From Girardinichthys multiradiatus (taxonomy: Eukaryota > Chordata > Actinopteri > Cyprinodontiformes > Goodeidae): a stretch of 64,000 bases of DNA. Position 1 is the stretch's first letter. Every line of letters starts with the position of its first letter. Location of the stretch: contig NC_061797.1 of the NCBI RefSeq assembly GCF_021462225.1, forward strand, positions 38,714,147-38,778,146, read 5' to 3'. The notes beneath the pieces were generated by a model. It saw nothing but the letters and a program-made list of their open reading frames with translations, had not been told where the DNA came from and ran no database searches. Of the stretch, positions 12,462 to 25,989 are shown piece after piece. The position numbers and the translations under genes were made by a program.

Positions 12462-13244
12462 AGGTGGTGCAACAGCACCGGAAGCTCCTGTCTGTCGTAG
12501 TTGTTTTTCACACAAAGCGGTCTGGGCCAGTCTCACAGAAACACGTCAGCAGTTCAACAGTCCTTAAACTGGTCAGGTTAAGTTGAGATACAGCTCAAGG
12601 ATTCCACCTGCCAGAGGTTAATTTCAGTGTGCCTCGTAAAGTGGCAACGAAAAAAGTGTGTGAGCACAGAGCGTGATCAAAAGCCGGTAGGCTGAGTAAA
12701 ATGTTTACATGCAGCACTGCTGCAGATATTTCATGCCTAGCTCAGAGAACCATACACACTCCAGCCTCTTTGTTTCCAGGTTCCAAAAAACTATCATAAT
12801 AGAGAAGGAAAAGTATTACAGCAAAGTTTTAAAGTGCATTAACTTTCCTTCAGAATGGGAAAAATATTTCTAATACAGTATACAAGATTCACATATGTAT
12901 TTATATATTTATATATAATCTTATACCAGCTTACACTAGTAAAAGTAGAAAATTCATTTAAAAGCCAAAAGCAAAAAATGCGTCCATGGAAAAAGACACA
13001 CTGGTCAACAGCACAAAGGGAAAATGACAATTTTTAAAAAAGCGAATAAGTTCTGGAGTCAGAAGATGTGACTGTTTTTTTTTTTTTTCTCAGTGGGAAG
13101 CAAAAAGGCAGACAGATCCAGTCCGTCTCAAATCTTCTTCACAAAAGAGGACACTGCAGGCATTGAGTACGCGGCCAGCTGTTGGCTCTGTCTGCGAGCA
13201 GAGTCCTGGTTTGTTCCCAGTCTGCTGGCTGAGGTAGATATTAC

Positions 13245-13346
13245 CCACGGAGGAAACAAGTGTGCTTCCAGATCTTGCTGTTTTCTGCGGATGCAGATTA
13301 GCGCGACAAAAGCACAAATGTATCGGTAAGGCCTCTAGGTCATCTC
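13245..13346 (-). other. garre1: Candidate 5' noncoding exon of garre1
   Basis: On the minus strand a very strong 3' splice site (long pyrimidine tract then CCCTCAG) ends at 13347, just upstream of GAGATGACC. A weaker donor GTAATA would close the exon at 13245. The stretch lies between the CpG-rich promoter near 24.3 kb and the first coding exon, where a 5' UTR exon would be expected. The donor choice is uncertain; transcript data are needed to fix it. Confidence 0.4.
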
Positions 13347-13559
13347 CTGAGGGAGGAAAAGACAGAGCAGAAGAGAAGGTTAACATCATGTCAGAGAGGA
13401 AGGATGGGCTTGATTTCATCTGCTTCACTGACGCATTAAAAAAAATAATCAGAATACTAAGCAATATAATTTTCAAAGCTATAAGGAATCTTCATTATGT
13501 ACAGTGCAACAATTGTGAGTTGACAAGCACACCTGTAAATAAGTAGCTCCAAATGGCCA

Positions 13560-16500
13560 GCTTTTATGAACAACTCTTAAAAACAGAACTGAAATAAAAG
13601 TCTGACGTGAAAATCTTTAAAATACACTCAATTATTTTCATTTATTTTGAAAGAGTCTTGTTCCTTTTTTTTGCTTTACTTAACACAAAGTTAAAACGTC
13701 ATCAAATTGTTAGCCACCAAACATTCTGCTTTTTAAATGTTAAATTTAAAAACTAAAATCTGGGCTCGGTCCTAATTCTCTGAACTCTGTTGTAATATCT
13801 AATTAGAATGCAATACAAAGCTGTGGTTTGACGTTGTGCATTTCTAGACGATTACTAACATCCCTTTGAAATGCACTGTCCGATTTAGCAGAACACAGCT
13901 GCGGAGACACATTCCTGCAAGAAACCATTGTTGGAAGTCACTGTGGGGGTCTTTGAGTTATACAGAATGCGGGTCACAATACTCCCACTCTGTCAGACTC
14001 GTCTCAGCCCATTTTTGTATTAAATTTAACTCAAATCTAACATCACAAAACAGCCTAATTTACACCCCATATTATGTGTATATTGGTCAAAAGGAAAACC
14101 AAACCTTTGCTGAAAATAAATAAGCATCTGCTTGCCAGACTCTGGGGTTATCATTCCATGCAACACAGACTATTATCTTCTGGTACCATGCTGAAAGCTC
14201 CCATGTTTGGGTACAAGCTGGAAAAACAACTAGTGAAAAGAAAACACTGCCCCCAACTTGATAACGCCATCCAACATACTGTCACTGTGGGCTAAACAGC
14301 TGGGTGGCTGCCCCACATGTGCAGCAGCTTCCATTACACAGCTCCTGACCTCTAAACCTCACTTCCTTTTGCAAACAGGGGGATATGGCAAGCACACAGA
14401 AAAAAAGATCAGCCCACCCTTATCTGTCCGGTACCACTGACTGAGTACAGGGTCAGTGGCGAGGAAAACCACTGAAGTCCTGAAGGAATAGGGCAGCATG
14501 TTTTTGTTTGTTTTTCCCAGTGATACCACATAAGTATCGGCTCGCTACCCAATTATTATTTTTAAAAGTTCCTTTAAGGGTACCTCACTTGCAGACACAC
14601 TTAACCCTGATGCTAGCAGCATTATTATTGTCCATATTATTATCTAAATACACAGTGCGGTGGTTCAATATGCCCCATCAGTGTCATCATATATTTTGAC
14701 AAAATGTGGATCAGATATCAAATGAATGCCTGCTTCAGGTTACATTCAGTCAACACAGGCCGTTTTACTGTAGCTGTACTACAACCAAGTCATTTTCATT
14801 GCAACCAAACAGCTATTTAATGTAGGCAACAGCAGGAAGTTGAAAAGCCATAAAAGCTCATCTCACAGAAAAACCAGAAACCTTTAAACTGATGATCCAA
14901 ACGAAGAACCCGATTAAGCCTGTGCTGGTTTATGGTATAAAAGTACACTAAGGTTGCAAAAAAGTTGATTAAAAATATTAACATAATTAAATAAAACTAA
15001 CATATTTACAGCCAGCGGAATCCACTGGATTAACAATCTGTAACAAGTTTAATTAATGAATTCCAGATGTTGTCTTAACAGGGCATGAATGGTGCTCATA
15101 CATAAAGACTGATTGCCTGACTGACAAGAGAAATCAAAATTAAATGCACTAGCTGCAAAATCTGGATTTCTTTTTGCCAGAAAAATGAACAAACAATCAT
15201 TAGGATGGTTGAAAATTCAATTTAAAAGATTAGAAATTCAGGTGCAATTACAATGAAGTTTATTCTGAGGCTAAGAGCAGTTATCTGTCGCAAGAGTGCA
15301 GGCCTCTTAATCCCTCGGATTACAAGCGCAGTCAGAATCTGCAAGGTGCCCCACAATGCCGGCAGGTTGACATAGTTAATAGGATATTAGCCTTTGCAAG
15401 GTAAACAGCAAACCGGAGCATGCCGAGCCTGAAGCAATGAAATCTATATTTAACACTTTCTCCAGATAAAGAAAAAATATTAAGCAAATGATAAACAAGA
15501 TTAGCGTCAAAATTAATTTATTCAAGTTAATGTACACTGCTGTTTGATGACACGGTTCTACAGTTCAATTTCATCCAACTCATTGTTTTGACAACATATT
15601 AATGTCATAACAAGAAAAAAGGAGAAGCCATGAAATCCACTAGGATTACATGCAGCCACAATAGGACACAAATAAAATACATTTTACAACAACAACGCAT
15701 ACCTTTGAAAGGCTTCTAAAGCACTTCCCATCTGAGACATTGCTAAAGATTAATCACATCAAGTACGTCTGGAGTTGTAGCACCTTTATTGTCACAGAAT
15801 CAAACTACATTACAACATTATCATCTTCCTTACAATTACCTATACAACATTAGATAACCTTATAAGAAATAGACATGCCCAGGTTAATTATATTATATAT
15901 CATGTTTCTGCTGACTCCTTGTTTTGTTTCTTCCTTTCCAGAAAGTAAAAATCCTGGATGGATTTGTTAGGCTTTAGACAGCAAAAAGTAGCAATCTAGG
16001 TAAGTCACAGTCCATTAAGCTTGAACAGAGCAAGATTCCTGTTTTGAAGAGAACTCTACACCATTTCATCTAGGTAACCTCATTAGGGAATGTCAGTGGT
16101 CTACATTTCCGGCCTACCAAACCTTGTAAACAGAGGTTATCCCGTAACAAGACATGGTATCAATATTAATGAAGCCCTTGGCCTCTCAGGGTAGCTCTGT
16201 TAGCTGCCAGCCTCCTGTTTCAGAACACGCTGCATTGTAGATCACACCCAAACAAACACGTGTGATAGAAGCGTCTCTTTGGATGCACTGGAGTAGTGCC
16301 AGCCCACTTCAACAACCATCCTCGAGCTGAAGCTGCTTGGGGCTAATGTTAGCCCTATTTCCACCACTCACCGAACATCTCAGCTGCTCAACTTCAACAG
16401 GAAGGGGGTTTATGTTTCCTGCAGCGAGCTCCCTGTCGCCACCAACAAAAACGTCAAGCATAGAGTGACGCTGGTTATGGACATAGGTATGTAGTAAATC

Positions 16501-19500
16501 CAGTACCAAGAATGACTTCCTGCTGTTTAAACATATAGGTGCACAACTGTGGTGACCAACTAGTGTCTGTTTAAAGTAGTGAGACTCTAGCAACAAGCTT
16601 TAAAAATGTTTGAGGGCACCGATTTTATTTCATCATCCTAACGAAGATTTCTCGATAAAATCAGAGATGCACCAATCAACTCCCCAGAGATTATAATTGG
16701 AGAGGTCTCTCTTCATTGATTAGAACAAGTTTTACTTCAGTGTCACCATACAACCACAGTCTAATACTGTCACTTAATCAATGTGGCCGTAATATTAAAG
16801 AATGTACGGGTCAGAATTCCCTCCAGTTTAATGAAAAAAAAAAAGACAGAAGCTGCTGCTTTTGGTAACAAAAATGAAGGCTAGGAATCAGCACACAACT
16901 ACACCCAAGGAAGCTAAAAGCTACACAGCATGCAGCAATTTGGATCACAATAGTTCTGCACTCTCATGTTTATTAAAATCATGTTTTTAACCTAGATTTC
17001 TTTTTAAATGGTCTTGGACCTGAAGACGTTTAGGAGTTGCTTGTCAGGTATGACTCATCAAGACCCCTCAAGTCATCAGAGACCTGTTTGGCCAGTTTTT
17101 CCAGGACCAGAACAAAACAAGAGGAAGCAGAATTTAACTTAAATGCTCCTAAACTTTAAAGTCAACTCCCAGAAAAATTTGTACAGACGTTATTGGCTTC
17201 TTTGAATCAGGGCTGAAAACATCATTGTTTACTGAAGCTTTACCATAAGGGTCATTTTATCAGTGTCATGTCTTTGGTGTTAGTTTTAAAATGGGATGTT
17301 GTCATTTGGACCAGTAGCAGTTGTTACTTCTGGGTAGTTAGACTTATATGAGTGACTGTCACATCACATAAAGGTGGCTTCATAGGTGGGGTTGAGGCAG
17401 CTGCTACAAATGCTGACAGCTTCTTATCCATCTGCCACTGTGAGGCAAACACAAGCCCTCAGATGATTTAACCACAGGCCCAACATTAGCTCTCTCGTGA
17501 AGTCTATTTTGGCCTTCACGGGCAAAACAGCTGCCCTTACAATCCACACCGTACCGTTTTTAGATGCTGCAAAAAGCTCAGTTCAAAGTAAAACAAAAAA
17601 AAAGAAAAATGTCCTCTACATCTGTTGTCAATGAAACAGTGGAATGCAATTGCCCAGAAGCGTCTTCATGAGGATCCAACAAGCGCAAAAAGGCAGGGCA
17701 GGAGAAACAAACATTAGTTGTGAAACATTGCCACAAAGTCTCAACAACAGGACAAACATGTATTAATGTAGTAATTGGCATTTGGAGACAAAGATGGGAA
17801 GATGGAATATTTGGTAGGAGAAGCTTTGTTGAAGGAATTTAGAGCACAGAAAAGACCAGTTAACCCCGACAATCAGCAGATAGGTCAAGGAGGTTGGTCC
17901 AAATGACAGGACAAGTGCCCTGAGCAACTGTGTGACAGGAGCAGAGCCAGGCTCCTTCTTGCCCACAAAACACAAGGAGTGTATTGTGGCAGGCCCGATC
18001 TCCTCATACCAGTGCATAGAAAAAAAAAAAACATAGGCTTGCACATGCAGCTGCATGACTTTGTGAGAAGAGAAGAAAAAGGCCTTAGCTGTCATTAAAT
18101 ATTAAACAAGAATAGATTTTCTGTTATCGCTGTGTTTATTCAGGATTTTGGGTTAGGTGGTTCTTGTCCAGGTTTGGTTTTACTCCAAGAACTAATCTTG
18201 TTTTGATCTGATTTTTGTGTGTGAATTTGAAACTAAAAATACATTTCTTGAAGCTCCTTTATCCCAAACCATTTCTACATACTTTGGATGATGGTCAATC
18301 TGTGAAACTGTTCATACTGTTGTAACAGACCACTGCAAACAGTAAAATAAATTCTGTCAAAAATGTTCAACTTCTATTCAGTAGATAATTATAGACTAAC
18401 AAGGAAAAGTCTTTACTACAACTGACAGGTGCACAAAGGAAAGCCACCTGATAAAGTTTCAAATGATTTAAACTAACCCGCATATCGGAATAAAGCATAA
18501 ATGTCTTTCAGCATTCACCAGTGAGCAAACAGAATAATCTCTGATATCCTCTCTAAATAGATATGTACAATAGAGTTTGTTTAGCATGCTCAACCAGTGG
18601 ATTTCAACAAGTGAGAGCTGTGATGAAAGGCTCTGACGTCAGATCCATTCATGAAAGGCTGGTGGTAGCCTATGGGGATAAAAATGCTTCCCTCAGTCTA
18701 TATTGAGCAAGCTGTATTCTGGAGTTACAAATCGTGCTGCATTCTAGCCACCAAGGAGATATCTTTTTTTTAGCCAGGACAAAAGTACAGATATATTCTT
18801 ACACTTTCGTAAAACTGTTGTAAAACCCTAGCGAGTCAGTAAAGATTAAGCCTTTATAAGTCTATTAGCTCTTGTGTTGCTGATCCTGAACTCTTAACAG
18901 GCTCAAGAAAAAGCATAACCACTGCAGTAAATAAAGAGATGCATCACATCTTTAGAGAGCAGGCCTGATTCTTGTTCTACAGTATTTGGTCATCTCCGAT
19001 GCACAAGCAGTCACGCATTTTTCTGAGAACATTTGACTGTGGGGCAAATAGCCAACCGCAAACTAACACTGAACCGGTTTCCCAGGAGACGAAAGGGAGA
19101 TTTCCCAGGCCACAAGCCCTCACCCCCCTTATCTGCAAACCCTCTTGCTGCTTCGCTATGTGGACTGGCGTCTTTTGTTTTTTTTACATGTGCCTTAGAA
19201 AATGCTCATTTTGTCAAGGAAATCAGCTGTATTAATGGGGGAGGGACAAAAGCAGTGGTTTACAGCTGTTTACATCTAAACCTTCTTGTGCTGCTGAAAA
19301 TTTGTAGCTTTAGTAGCGTGATGAAACTATCAGAGCATATGAATTGTCTTCTTGATGGATACTACCTGGGTTCATTTTTGTCAAAGACAAAATATTCCTA
19401 TAGCACAGAAATGCTGCAGTGGAAGGAATAGGACACAGTTTACTAAACCAATAAAAAATATGAAAAAAGTAGTATGCATTTGTATACATTCCCATTTACT

Positions 19501-19859
19501 TTCATACCTCTAAATAAAATTCATTGCAACCATTTGTCTTCAGTAGTCATCTAATTAGTGACACAGATTAAACTAACGCATATCACCATGAACACAACAC
19601 CCTCACCACAACAACTTTCACAAAACACTTTAAGGTGGGATTAATGCCCCGTTTGCCACCTCCGTGTGTTTTTTGAAGAGACTTTTGTGGCCGGGGGGGT
19701 TGAAGTCACGATGTTACATCCCTGACTCACCAAGCCATGTAGTCACAGGCCCCCATTGGCTGGCTTCTTTATGGGCGAGCTGGCTTCGGGATATCACTAT
19801 TTTTGAATGGTCGGGGGGAGTTTGTCTTTGTGGGTTTATGACAGAAATACTTTGTGAAA
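13560..19859. other. garre1 5' intron, no gene seen
   Basis: Long intronic region without recognised exons. Open frames such as 16309-16596 and 17763-18095 on the minus strand lack family motifs or splice context. No CRISPR, tRNA or rRNA signal seen. Confidence 0.5.
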
Positions 19860-20285
19860 GAGGCACATGAAACATGGCGGTGGCAGCATCATGCTGTGGG
19901 GATGATATTCTTCAGAAGGAAAATGGAAGCCGACTCAGAGTTGGGAAGATGGACCGAGCCACACATAAGGCAATCCTTCATAAAAACCCGTTTGTGATAT
20001 CTTCATGTGCTAGAGCTGCCCGGCCAAAGGCCAGACTTAGATTAAAAAAAGCTAAGTAAATCTGTGACAAGTCTGATCTTCGAAGAGCTTTTATATGATA
20101 TTTAAATTTTTGAAATTAACTTGCATGTACAACTTTTCATCCCGTTCGCAATTATGTTGTATTTTGTGTTGCTCTAATACTAAAAATCCCAATATATTCA
20201 GGTTTGGGATTCTACTTGGACAAAACGTGAAAGACTGTAAGGATCACAAATACTTCTGCAAGGCCCTGTATAAGCTGGTAAGAGT
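19860..20285 (+). mobile_element. Tc1-like transposon, truncated 3' part
   Basis: Begins with the DDE-domain signature region 'aacatggcggtggcagcatcatgctgtgggg' (GGGSIMLWG type) at 19870-19900 and ends near 20270 with 'tacttctgcaaggccctgta', the usual terminal repeat of this family. The frame is destroyed. Confidence 0.7.
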
Positions 20286-21060
20286 CAAAAGCCTCTGTTT
20301 TGAACAATCCCAGTAGTCTGTCAAGGTAATGAGCTGTGATAAAAACAAGCATCAAAAGGACAGAAAATATGAAACACTGATGCATTGAAGCTGAACTAAG
20401 TTATACCTGTATAATCTAATGTTGTGCACCAACAATAACACTAGAAAGCTCCTTTGCCTAAGGAAGTATCCCTGGAACTCCACCCGAGGAAAGCACAAAC
20501 AGTAATCTCGTCACTGTTGACTTCCTCACATGCATCCGGACTGAACGCAAGACTGAGGAAAAGTGTCACTTCCAGTCATATCACATGCTGGTGGAAAAAC
20601 ATGACAGCACAAAAGGGAGAGAAAACCTATGGGAGCCTGAGCAGCAGTCCAACAACTACGTTGGACTAACCTTTCAAATGACTGTGCCACCAAACACTCT
20701 GAGCTTAAGCAGAGACAGGAAGTTTATAGCGCCAAGCCCGTACTTCCATGACGACACAGCTAAGCCAGATGTCAACACAAGGAATACGCTCAGGGCTTTT
20801 ATGGAGGTCTGCAAGCTTGCCAAACCCAACAAAAACAAGGAAATGCCCCTCATTTTTAACAGCTTTATCTTATGGCAATACCTAGGTGTTTCCATTAAAC
20901 ATAAATTCCAACTACGACCTAATTACAATTAATAAACTGTTACACCAAATTTATTCTAAAAGCTTTTACAGCTTATTATTCAAACAATTCAGCCTTATAA
21001 GTCCTCAAAATTAAATCTATATTCTACATTAACAGAAAATAATAAAGCATTAGAATAAAC
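20286..21060. other. garre1 5' intron, no gene seen
   Basis: Open frames at 20454-20932 (plus) show no recognised domain. Nothing else supported. Confidence 0.45.
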
Positions 21061-21300
21061 ATGGCCATCCATCCATCGTCTATACCCACTTATCGGTACA
21101 GGGTCAGGGAAAGGGGGACTCGTGCCTATCTCCAGTGGTTACTGGGCCAGGGCTACAACCTGGACAGTTCATCAGTCCATCACACAGAACAGACAACCAT
21201 CCATATACATATTCATACCAAAGATTAATTTAGACAGATAAATCAACCTGACAGACATACTTTTTGACAGTGGGAGGAAGCTGGAGTACATGTATGGTGG
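21061..21300 (+). repeat. Common fish interspersed repeat, copy 1
   Basis: Contains 'catccatc…tctatacccacttat', 'tgcctatctccag', 'aacctggacag…catcagtccatca' and 'gtgggaggaagctggagtac', the ordered landmarks of a very common teleost repeat. Related pieces lie at 41199-41306 and 46008-46165, with fragments at 24680-24745, 21838-21950 and 40228-40280. Confidence 0.65.
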
Positions 21301-21429
21301 CACAGCTGTTCAAGTAGGTTCATCTGCAACATGTGAAGGCGTATCCATGTTAAAGGAAGGCGTAAACTAAGTAAAGCAAAACACGTGATTGGATGATCAT
21401 GTCACCACTGGCATAACTTTGTTCACTTA

Positions 21430-21640
21430 CGTTTTAATGTTTTTTTTGCAGCATTAGTGGCCTTTATTTATCAAATTTTTTTTACCACAGTAAGCAGACA
21501 GGAAAGGGGTTGAGTGAGGTGGAAGACATGCAGCAAAGGTCACCTGGGCCAGGAGTCGAACCTACGACTGCTGCGTCAAGGACTAAAGCCTCTAAATATG
21601 GATTGAGGGTTTTACCCCCACTTATATTTACACACGTACA
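21430..21640 (-). repeat. tRNA-derived SINE, minus strand
   Basis: On the minus strand a perfect RNA polymerase III B box, GGTTCGACTCC, lies at 21562-21552, followed downstream by 'ctttgctgcatgtcttcc', 'cctgtct' and 'aaataaaggccactaatgctgcaaaaaa'. A second copy is at 52940-53115 on the plus strand with the same order. The head has drifted. Confidence 0.7.
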
Positions 21641-21837
21641 TAAAACACACCGACACCATTTTAAATATTCTTTTTGTCCCACCTTGCAACTGGCGAAAAC
21701 AAGGAAAAATGGGGGAAAACAACAAAAAACGGAGGGAATACAGGGCCAACCAAATGAACCAAACATTGTTTATGCGGAAGAAACACTTCAACGTTTTGAA
21801 CCTCCAGCTTACAATCTACAGATGTACCCCTCGCCAG

Positions 21838-21950
21838 TTGTTAGCCCTGCTGCCTTACAGCGAGAAGGTCCCCAGTCAAAATCACTGCCAGGGCCTTTCA
21901 CCTCGCTGTTAGCATATTCTCCCCATGCATGCATAGATGCTTTCCCGCTT
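21838..21950 (+). repeat. Fish interspersed repeat fragment
   Basis: 'gttagccctgctgccttacagcgagaagg' and 'gcatattctccccatgcatgcatag' match the segment of the family at 21061 that normally reads 'ctgttgccttgcagcaagaagg…atgttctccccgtgcatgcg'. Confidence 0.5.
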
Positions 21951-21959
21951 CAAAAAATT

Positions 21960-23219
21960 AGCGGCTGAATAAATATTACAATATCTAACAGAAAAGCAAA
22001 GCTCCTTGCAATAAATAACCAGAAAAGCAAAAAATTATTCCTTCTGCAACAAAGATAATCTAAGGAAAGTATTATTACGGTTATAATAATGTTATCAATT
22101 ACATTTATTTTTCTTTTTTTTTTGATACAAAGGTTTAGGTAAATAAACATTTTTAAATGTAGTAGTTGTTAAGTAAATATGCTTATTGCTGAGATGATTG
22201 CACTTATTTCCAGTTCTGCTCTTTACAGGTTAACAAGTACAACAACCATATGCTAACATCTAGAGCTCATGCTTACTGGCAACACATGTCCTGCCATGAT
22301 GGGTGTTTTATGACATAAAAACATCAAGTATTATACAAGGCTTAAAGTGCAAATACAAAACAGACTAAAAAGATCACATTCATTAAGAACCAACAATACA
22401 AAAACAAAATGGTGGTGATGGCAATCATTCGTGACTACTTAACTGGTCCTTAAGTTCAGTTTCCATCTTTCAGGTGAGAAGTCCCACACATTGAAACATC
22501 GTATAGAGAAGGTAGTTTACGTGAATGCAGCTTAAAATCCACATTGACTGCTTCAACGAGTTACTAAATCAGTAGCTCTAAGCTCAAGCTGGTTAATTTT
22601 TTCAATTGCAAATATTTCCAAACATCCAAATTTACGCTCCATACAGTCAGTATGGCATTTCATTAAAAGCACTTTGAAACATAGGAAGTGTACAATAGAA
22701 AATTTTAATAGTTCTTAAAACTTGGTATATTTTGATATTGGTAACAGCCCCATGCTTAGTCTATGACATCAATTGGTTGAGCAAGAAACACCACATGATG
22801 TGAATAAAGACTGTGAAGACTAGACTGTACAACTCTACAGATAACTGGTTCAACTTTATTCATTATGCAATTGCTTCAAATAAATATCCACATAACCAAT
22901 ATCATTTGCTCATTTCCATTAATTGTTCTGTATGATTTCTCACAGTAGGGACATGTAAAAACCTCAAAAAAGTCCCTCGACGCATTCCAGATACCGATCT
23001 ATGATATCAGCGCATAATTTACTCCTGTAAGGTACCGTTGTTCTCACCCTGTGAGTTAAACCAGCATGGGATTTCCCAGGAGAACAGCACCTAATGCTAC
23101 AGGTTAATCCTAAACCTTCGGTTAAGTACAACACTAATTATTACATTGAATTTGTAGTCCAAAAATGTTTATTTAGAGACAAGATCACTATTTAGCTCAA
23201 AGGTGCAACAGAATCCCCG
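21960..23219. other. garre1 5' intron, no gene seen
   Basis: AT-rich sequence with no supported feature. Confidence 0.5.
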
Positions 23220-24365
23220 CAAGCCGGTTTCACCGAAACTCGCTGGGATGTCATGGGAACACAATGTCGCAGCTATTAATACGGTCTTTTAACGCTGTGA
23301 ATGCAGTGTCGCCGGGAAGGCTGCTGCGGCATGAGTGCATCATTGGGACGACCATTTGAAGAGGCATTGACAGCGGAAAGACACGGCCTACACAGATGGT
23401 CCGTCCACCGCTGGGTCCGTCCACACCCGCCCGGTGGACACACACAAGACCCAACACCCGCCGAATATAAAAAAATTTAAAAAAAAAACACCCAAATTCA
23501 CTTTTCCCACCAGCCGACCAAAAACTGTGAGTACGACAACGAAATGCCCCGCTACATGTCATAAGCCCCGTCTTTGTCGCCCGTTAAATAACGTTAACCT
23601 ACATCTCGTTTTCCTCGACTGGTCATTAAACACAAACATAACTTCAGACCGAGATCGCCCGGGTCCGTTATCGGACGCAACGACCAACCAGTGCGCTAGC
23701 TAAGGAGGGCACATCTCGTATTTATTGTTCTGCTGCGGCTAAAGGTAATCAAGATGTGGATGAAATCTGAGGCGGCGTTTGCCAGTGACAACAAAAATAA
23801 ACGAGAGCGCCAACCGCTCCTCCTTCGCTAGCCTTCGCGGAGGCGCTTCACCAGCAGGCATCATGTTCTGGGTCGTGGGTACTTAGATATGCTCATCGAT
23901 ACTCACCGACACTTAAAATGTATCCAAAATCCTGCGGGAATCTCTTTTCCAAATCCCCATGGAAAGGTATGTTTACGATAGTAGATAAAATCTCAGGCAC
24001 GCTTGTCTGAGTGAGGTGCGTCCGATAATAGACGCATCAGGAATGCATCGGTACTAAGCAGGCTAGCCACAAAGCTAAGCGAGCAACTGTTAGCTAATCA
24101 GCTAACCCTCTGCGACACGAATGTAGGCGCTCCGAGGAGAAAAAACAAGCAAATGCTAACGGCGAGGAGGCTCTTCCTCACATTATATCCCTTTTAACGC
24201 GAGGAGACCTAACAGCCTCGACAAAACACCAAAAAATGACAACTACTCGTTAACTTAATCAAAGCATAGCTCACCAGCTCTTGGCATCCACCCTCTTGAC
24301 AGCGAATTCCCTGTCTGTGTGTGACCGCAGTCAATTGTGCGTCAAAAATAATCAACTTCCGGTGA
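23220..24365 (-). promoter_or_regulatory. garre1: CpG-rich candidate promoter and 5' UTR region of garre1
   Basis: CpG dinucleotides are much denser here than in flanking AT-rich DNA (for example 23270-23700 and 23820-24200). Two good minus-strand donors are present: CTG|GTGAGC with exon end at 24276, and CG|GTGAGT with exon end at 23907. Either could end a noncoding first exon of garre1, whose coding part lies 11.5 kb downstream on this strand. Placement is inference from composition, splice sites and gene order. Confidence 0.5.
24355..24362 (-). promoter_or_regulatory. ETS/GABP-type site upstream of the garre1 start region
   Basis: CCGGAAGT on the minus strand, at the edge where CpG-rich sequence gives way to AT-rich DNA. 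ETS sites at such positions are common close to transcription starts of broadly expressed genes. Single short motif. Confidence 0.35.
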
Positions 24366-24679
24366 AACTTTCTGAATAAAACTAAGATATACGGTATAAA
24401 CTATGTTTCCTGTTGAAAGTACTGGGACACGTACAGTAATTAGTAAGTACAATTATTATGTTTTTGGACCTAAATACCCTACATTTCAGTTTAATTTCCT
24501 TAGTAGACTATATATATTTCTTTCAATTTGTGACCTTCAACTATCATTTTATTAAAACTAACTTATTAACTAGATTAATTATTTTTATTGCTATTACAAT
24601 TCAGGAATGTGTTTTGCATTTATTGAACCTTTGCCGCCCTCTATTGTAGACAGTTTCATTTGAAACTTCTGACCAAATA

Positions 24680-24745
24680 TACCCACCCATCCATTTTCTA
24701 TACCGTCTTACCCTTGCAGGGTCCCGGGAGGATGGCGCCTATCAC
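24680..24745 (+). repeat. Fish interspersed repeat fragment
   Basis: 'cccacccatccattttctataccgtctta' and 'cagggtcccgggaggatggcgcctatc' match the left end of the family at 21061. Confidence 0.5.
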
Positions 24746-25989
24746 CATCAGTCACTGTAATATCTGATATAATTTGCATAACAGAAGAATGGAAAATTTA
24801 TTTTTTTTTCTTTTTAAACAAATGTTATTTCAGGTTACGTCAGATTATAGGGTACTTCACCGAATTAACTATAAATTATTAGTCATTTTTTATTAATTTG
24901 TTTTACAATTTACAGCTTCTTTTAAATGAGGCTAAAACCTTAACAGTAAGCATGCATTGCATTAAGAGCAATGTAACATCCACAAACGATGTGTTTAGAT
25001 AGGATTTGGGATGTTTATTTGCATTTGTCCATTTATATAACGTTTTTGCTAATAAAAAAAATGTAACAATGTTACCTAGTTCACGTCTTTACAGGTTGCA
25101 ACCATTCATTTGATTTTAGTAATATGCAAAATAGATCCAACCAAAGTCCTTTAGTGACTGAACTTACAATTTGCAGAGCCTGGTAAAAAATGTCCCCAGG
25201 CTGAACATTTGTCGCCCTCTATTGTTTACAAATTGATATTACACTCTGTATCTCACTTTTAAGTGGAGTCACTTGAGGGCGCAGAGGTCCTCAGGTTTCT
25301 CTTGTCTGGCAAGAGCAGCAGCAACTGTATCGTATCACACTAAAAACATTTTCCTATTGCAGTCCACACTCATTGAAACACATAATAAAAATAACCAAGT
25401 CCTTAACTTTATCTTCAGAACTTTCCAAGATGTTGCAGTTAGTTTGATAAAAAATGGCTAAATAGAAAACCCAAGATGAGTCAGTTTTACATTGAAACAG
25501 TGTTCATTCACAATTATTATTTTGTTGGTTCTAATACTAATTTATAGGTACAGCACTCTCCACAAACAGTGAAGTTGCATAAAAAGTTTAAATTCAACAA
25601 GTTATATTGCAGTAGTAGAATCTCTTAAATGCAAAAAGAAAAAAGACTCGTTTCTCTAAATTGAAAATCACTAGGGTCACAATTTTCGGCAGCCCCTACA
25701 ATAATGTAACCAATTTTAAAATGTAACCAATCTGGAAATTTAGATATTCCTTTAAGTAAAATACATGGCAAAATGCTTTTTGAGAGCCATGAGAGAAAAA
25801 AGCTTGTTTCTATTCTAACATGACAAACCTAAAAGTGTGGCTTTACTAAACACAATAAAGGCTTTGATTCAAACTGTGTGCTTTGGACAGCTGAGAATAA
25901 GATTGAACATTTCAACAACAAAAAATACCGAGTACCAGGATGAGTATGTGGGAAACACCTTGTATTTACTGTTAAGTACCGGTGCTCCA
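24746..25989. other. Intergenic stretch between garre1 and gpi, no gene seen
   Basis: AT-rich; no supported gene. A short phrase 'gccctctattgt' occurs twice (24634 and 25214), probably chance or repeat residue. Confidence 0.5.

Noticed and set aside
12099..12500. Plus-strand frames of 133, 83 and 68 codons
   Set aside because: They are antisense shadows of the garre1 first coding exon, whose minus-strand frame matches a known protein.
16309..16596. 95-codon minus-strand frame in the garre1 intron
   Set aside because: No motif, no splice context; cannot be told from chance.
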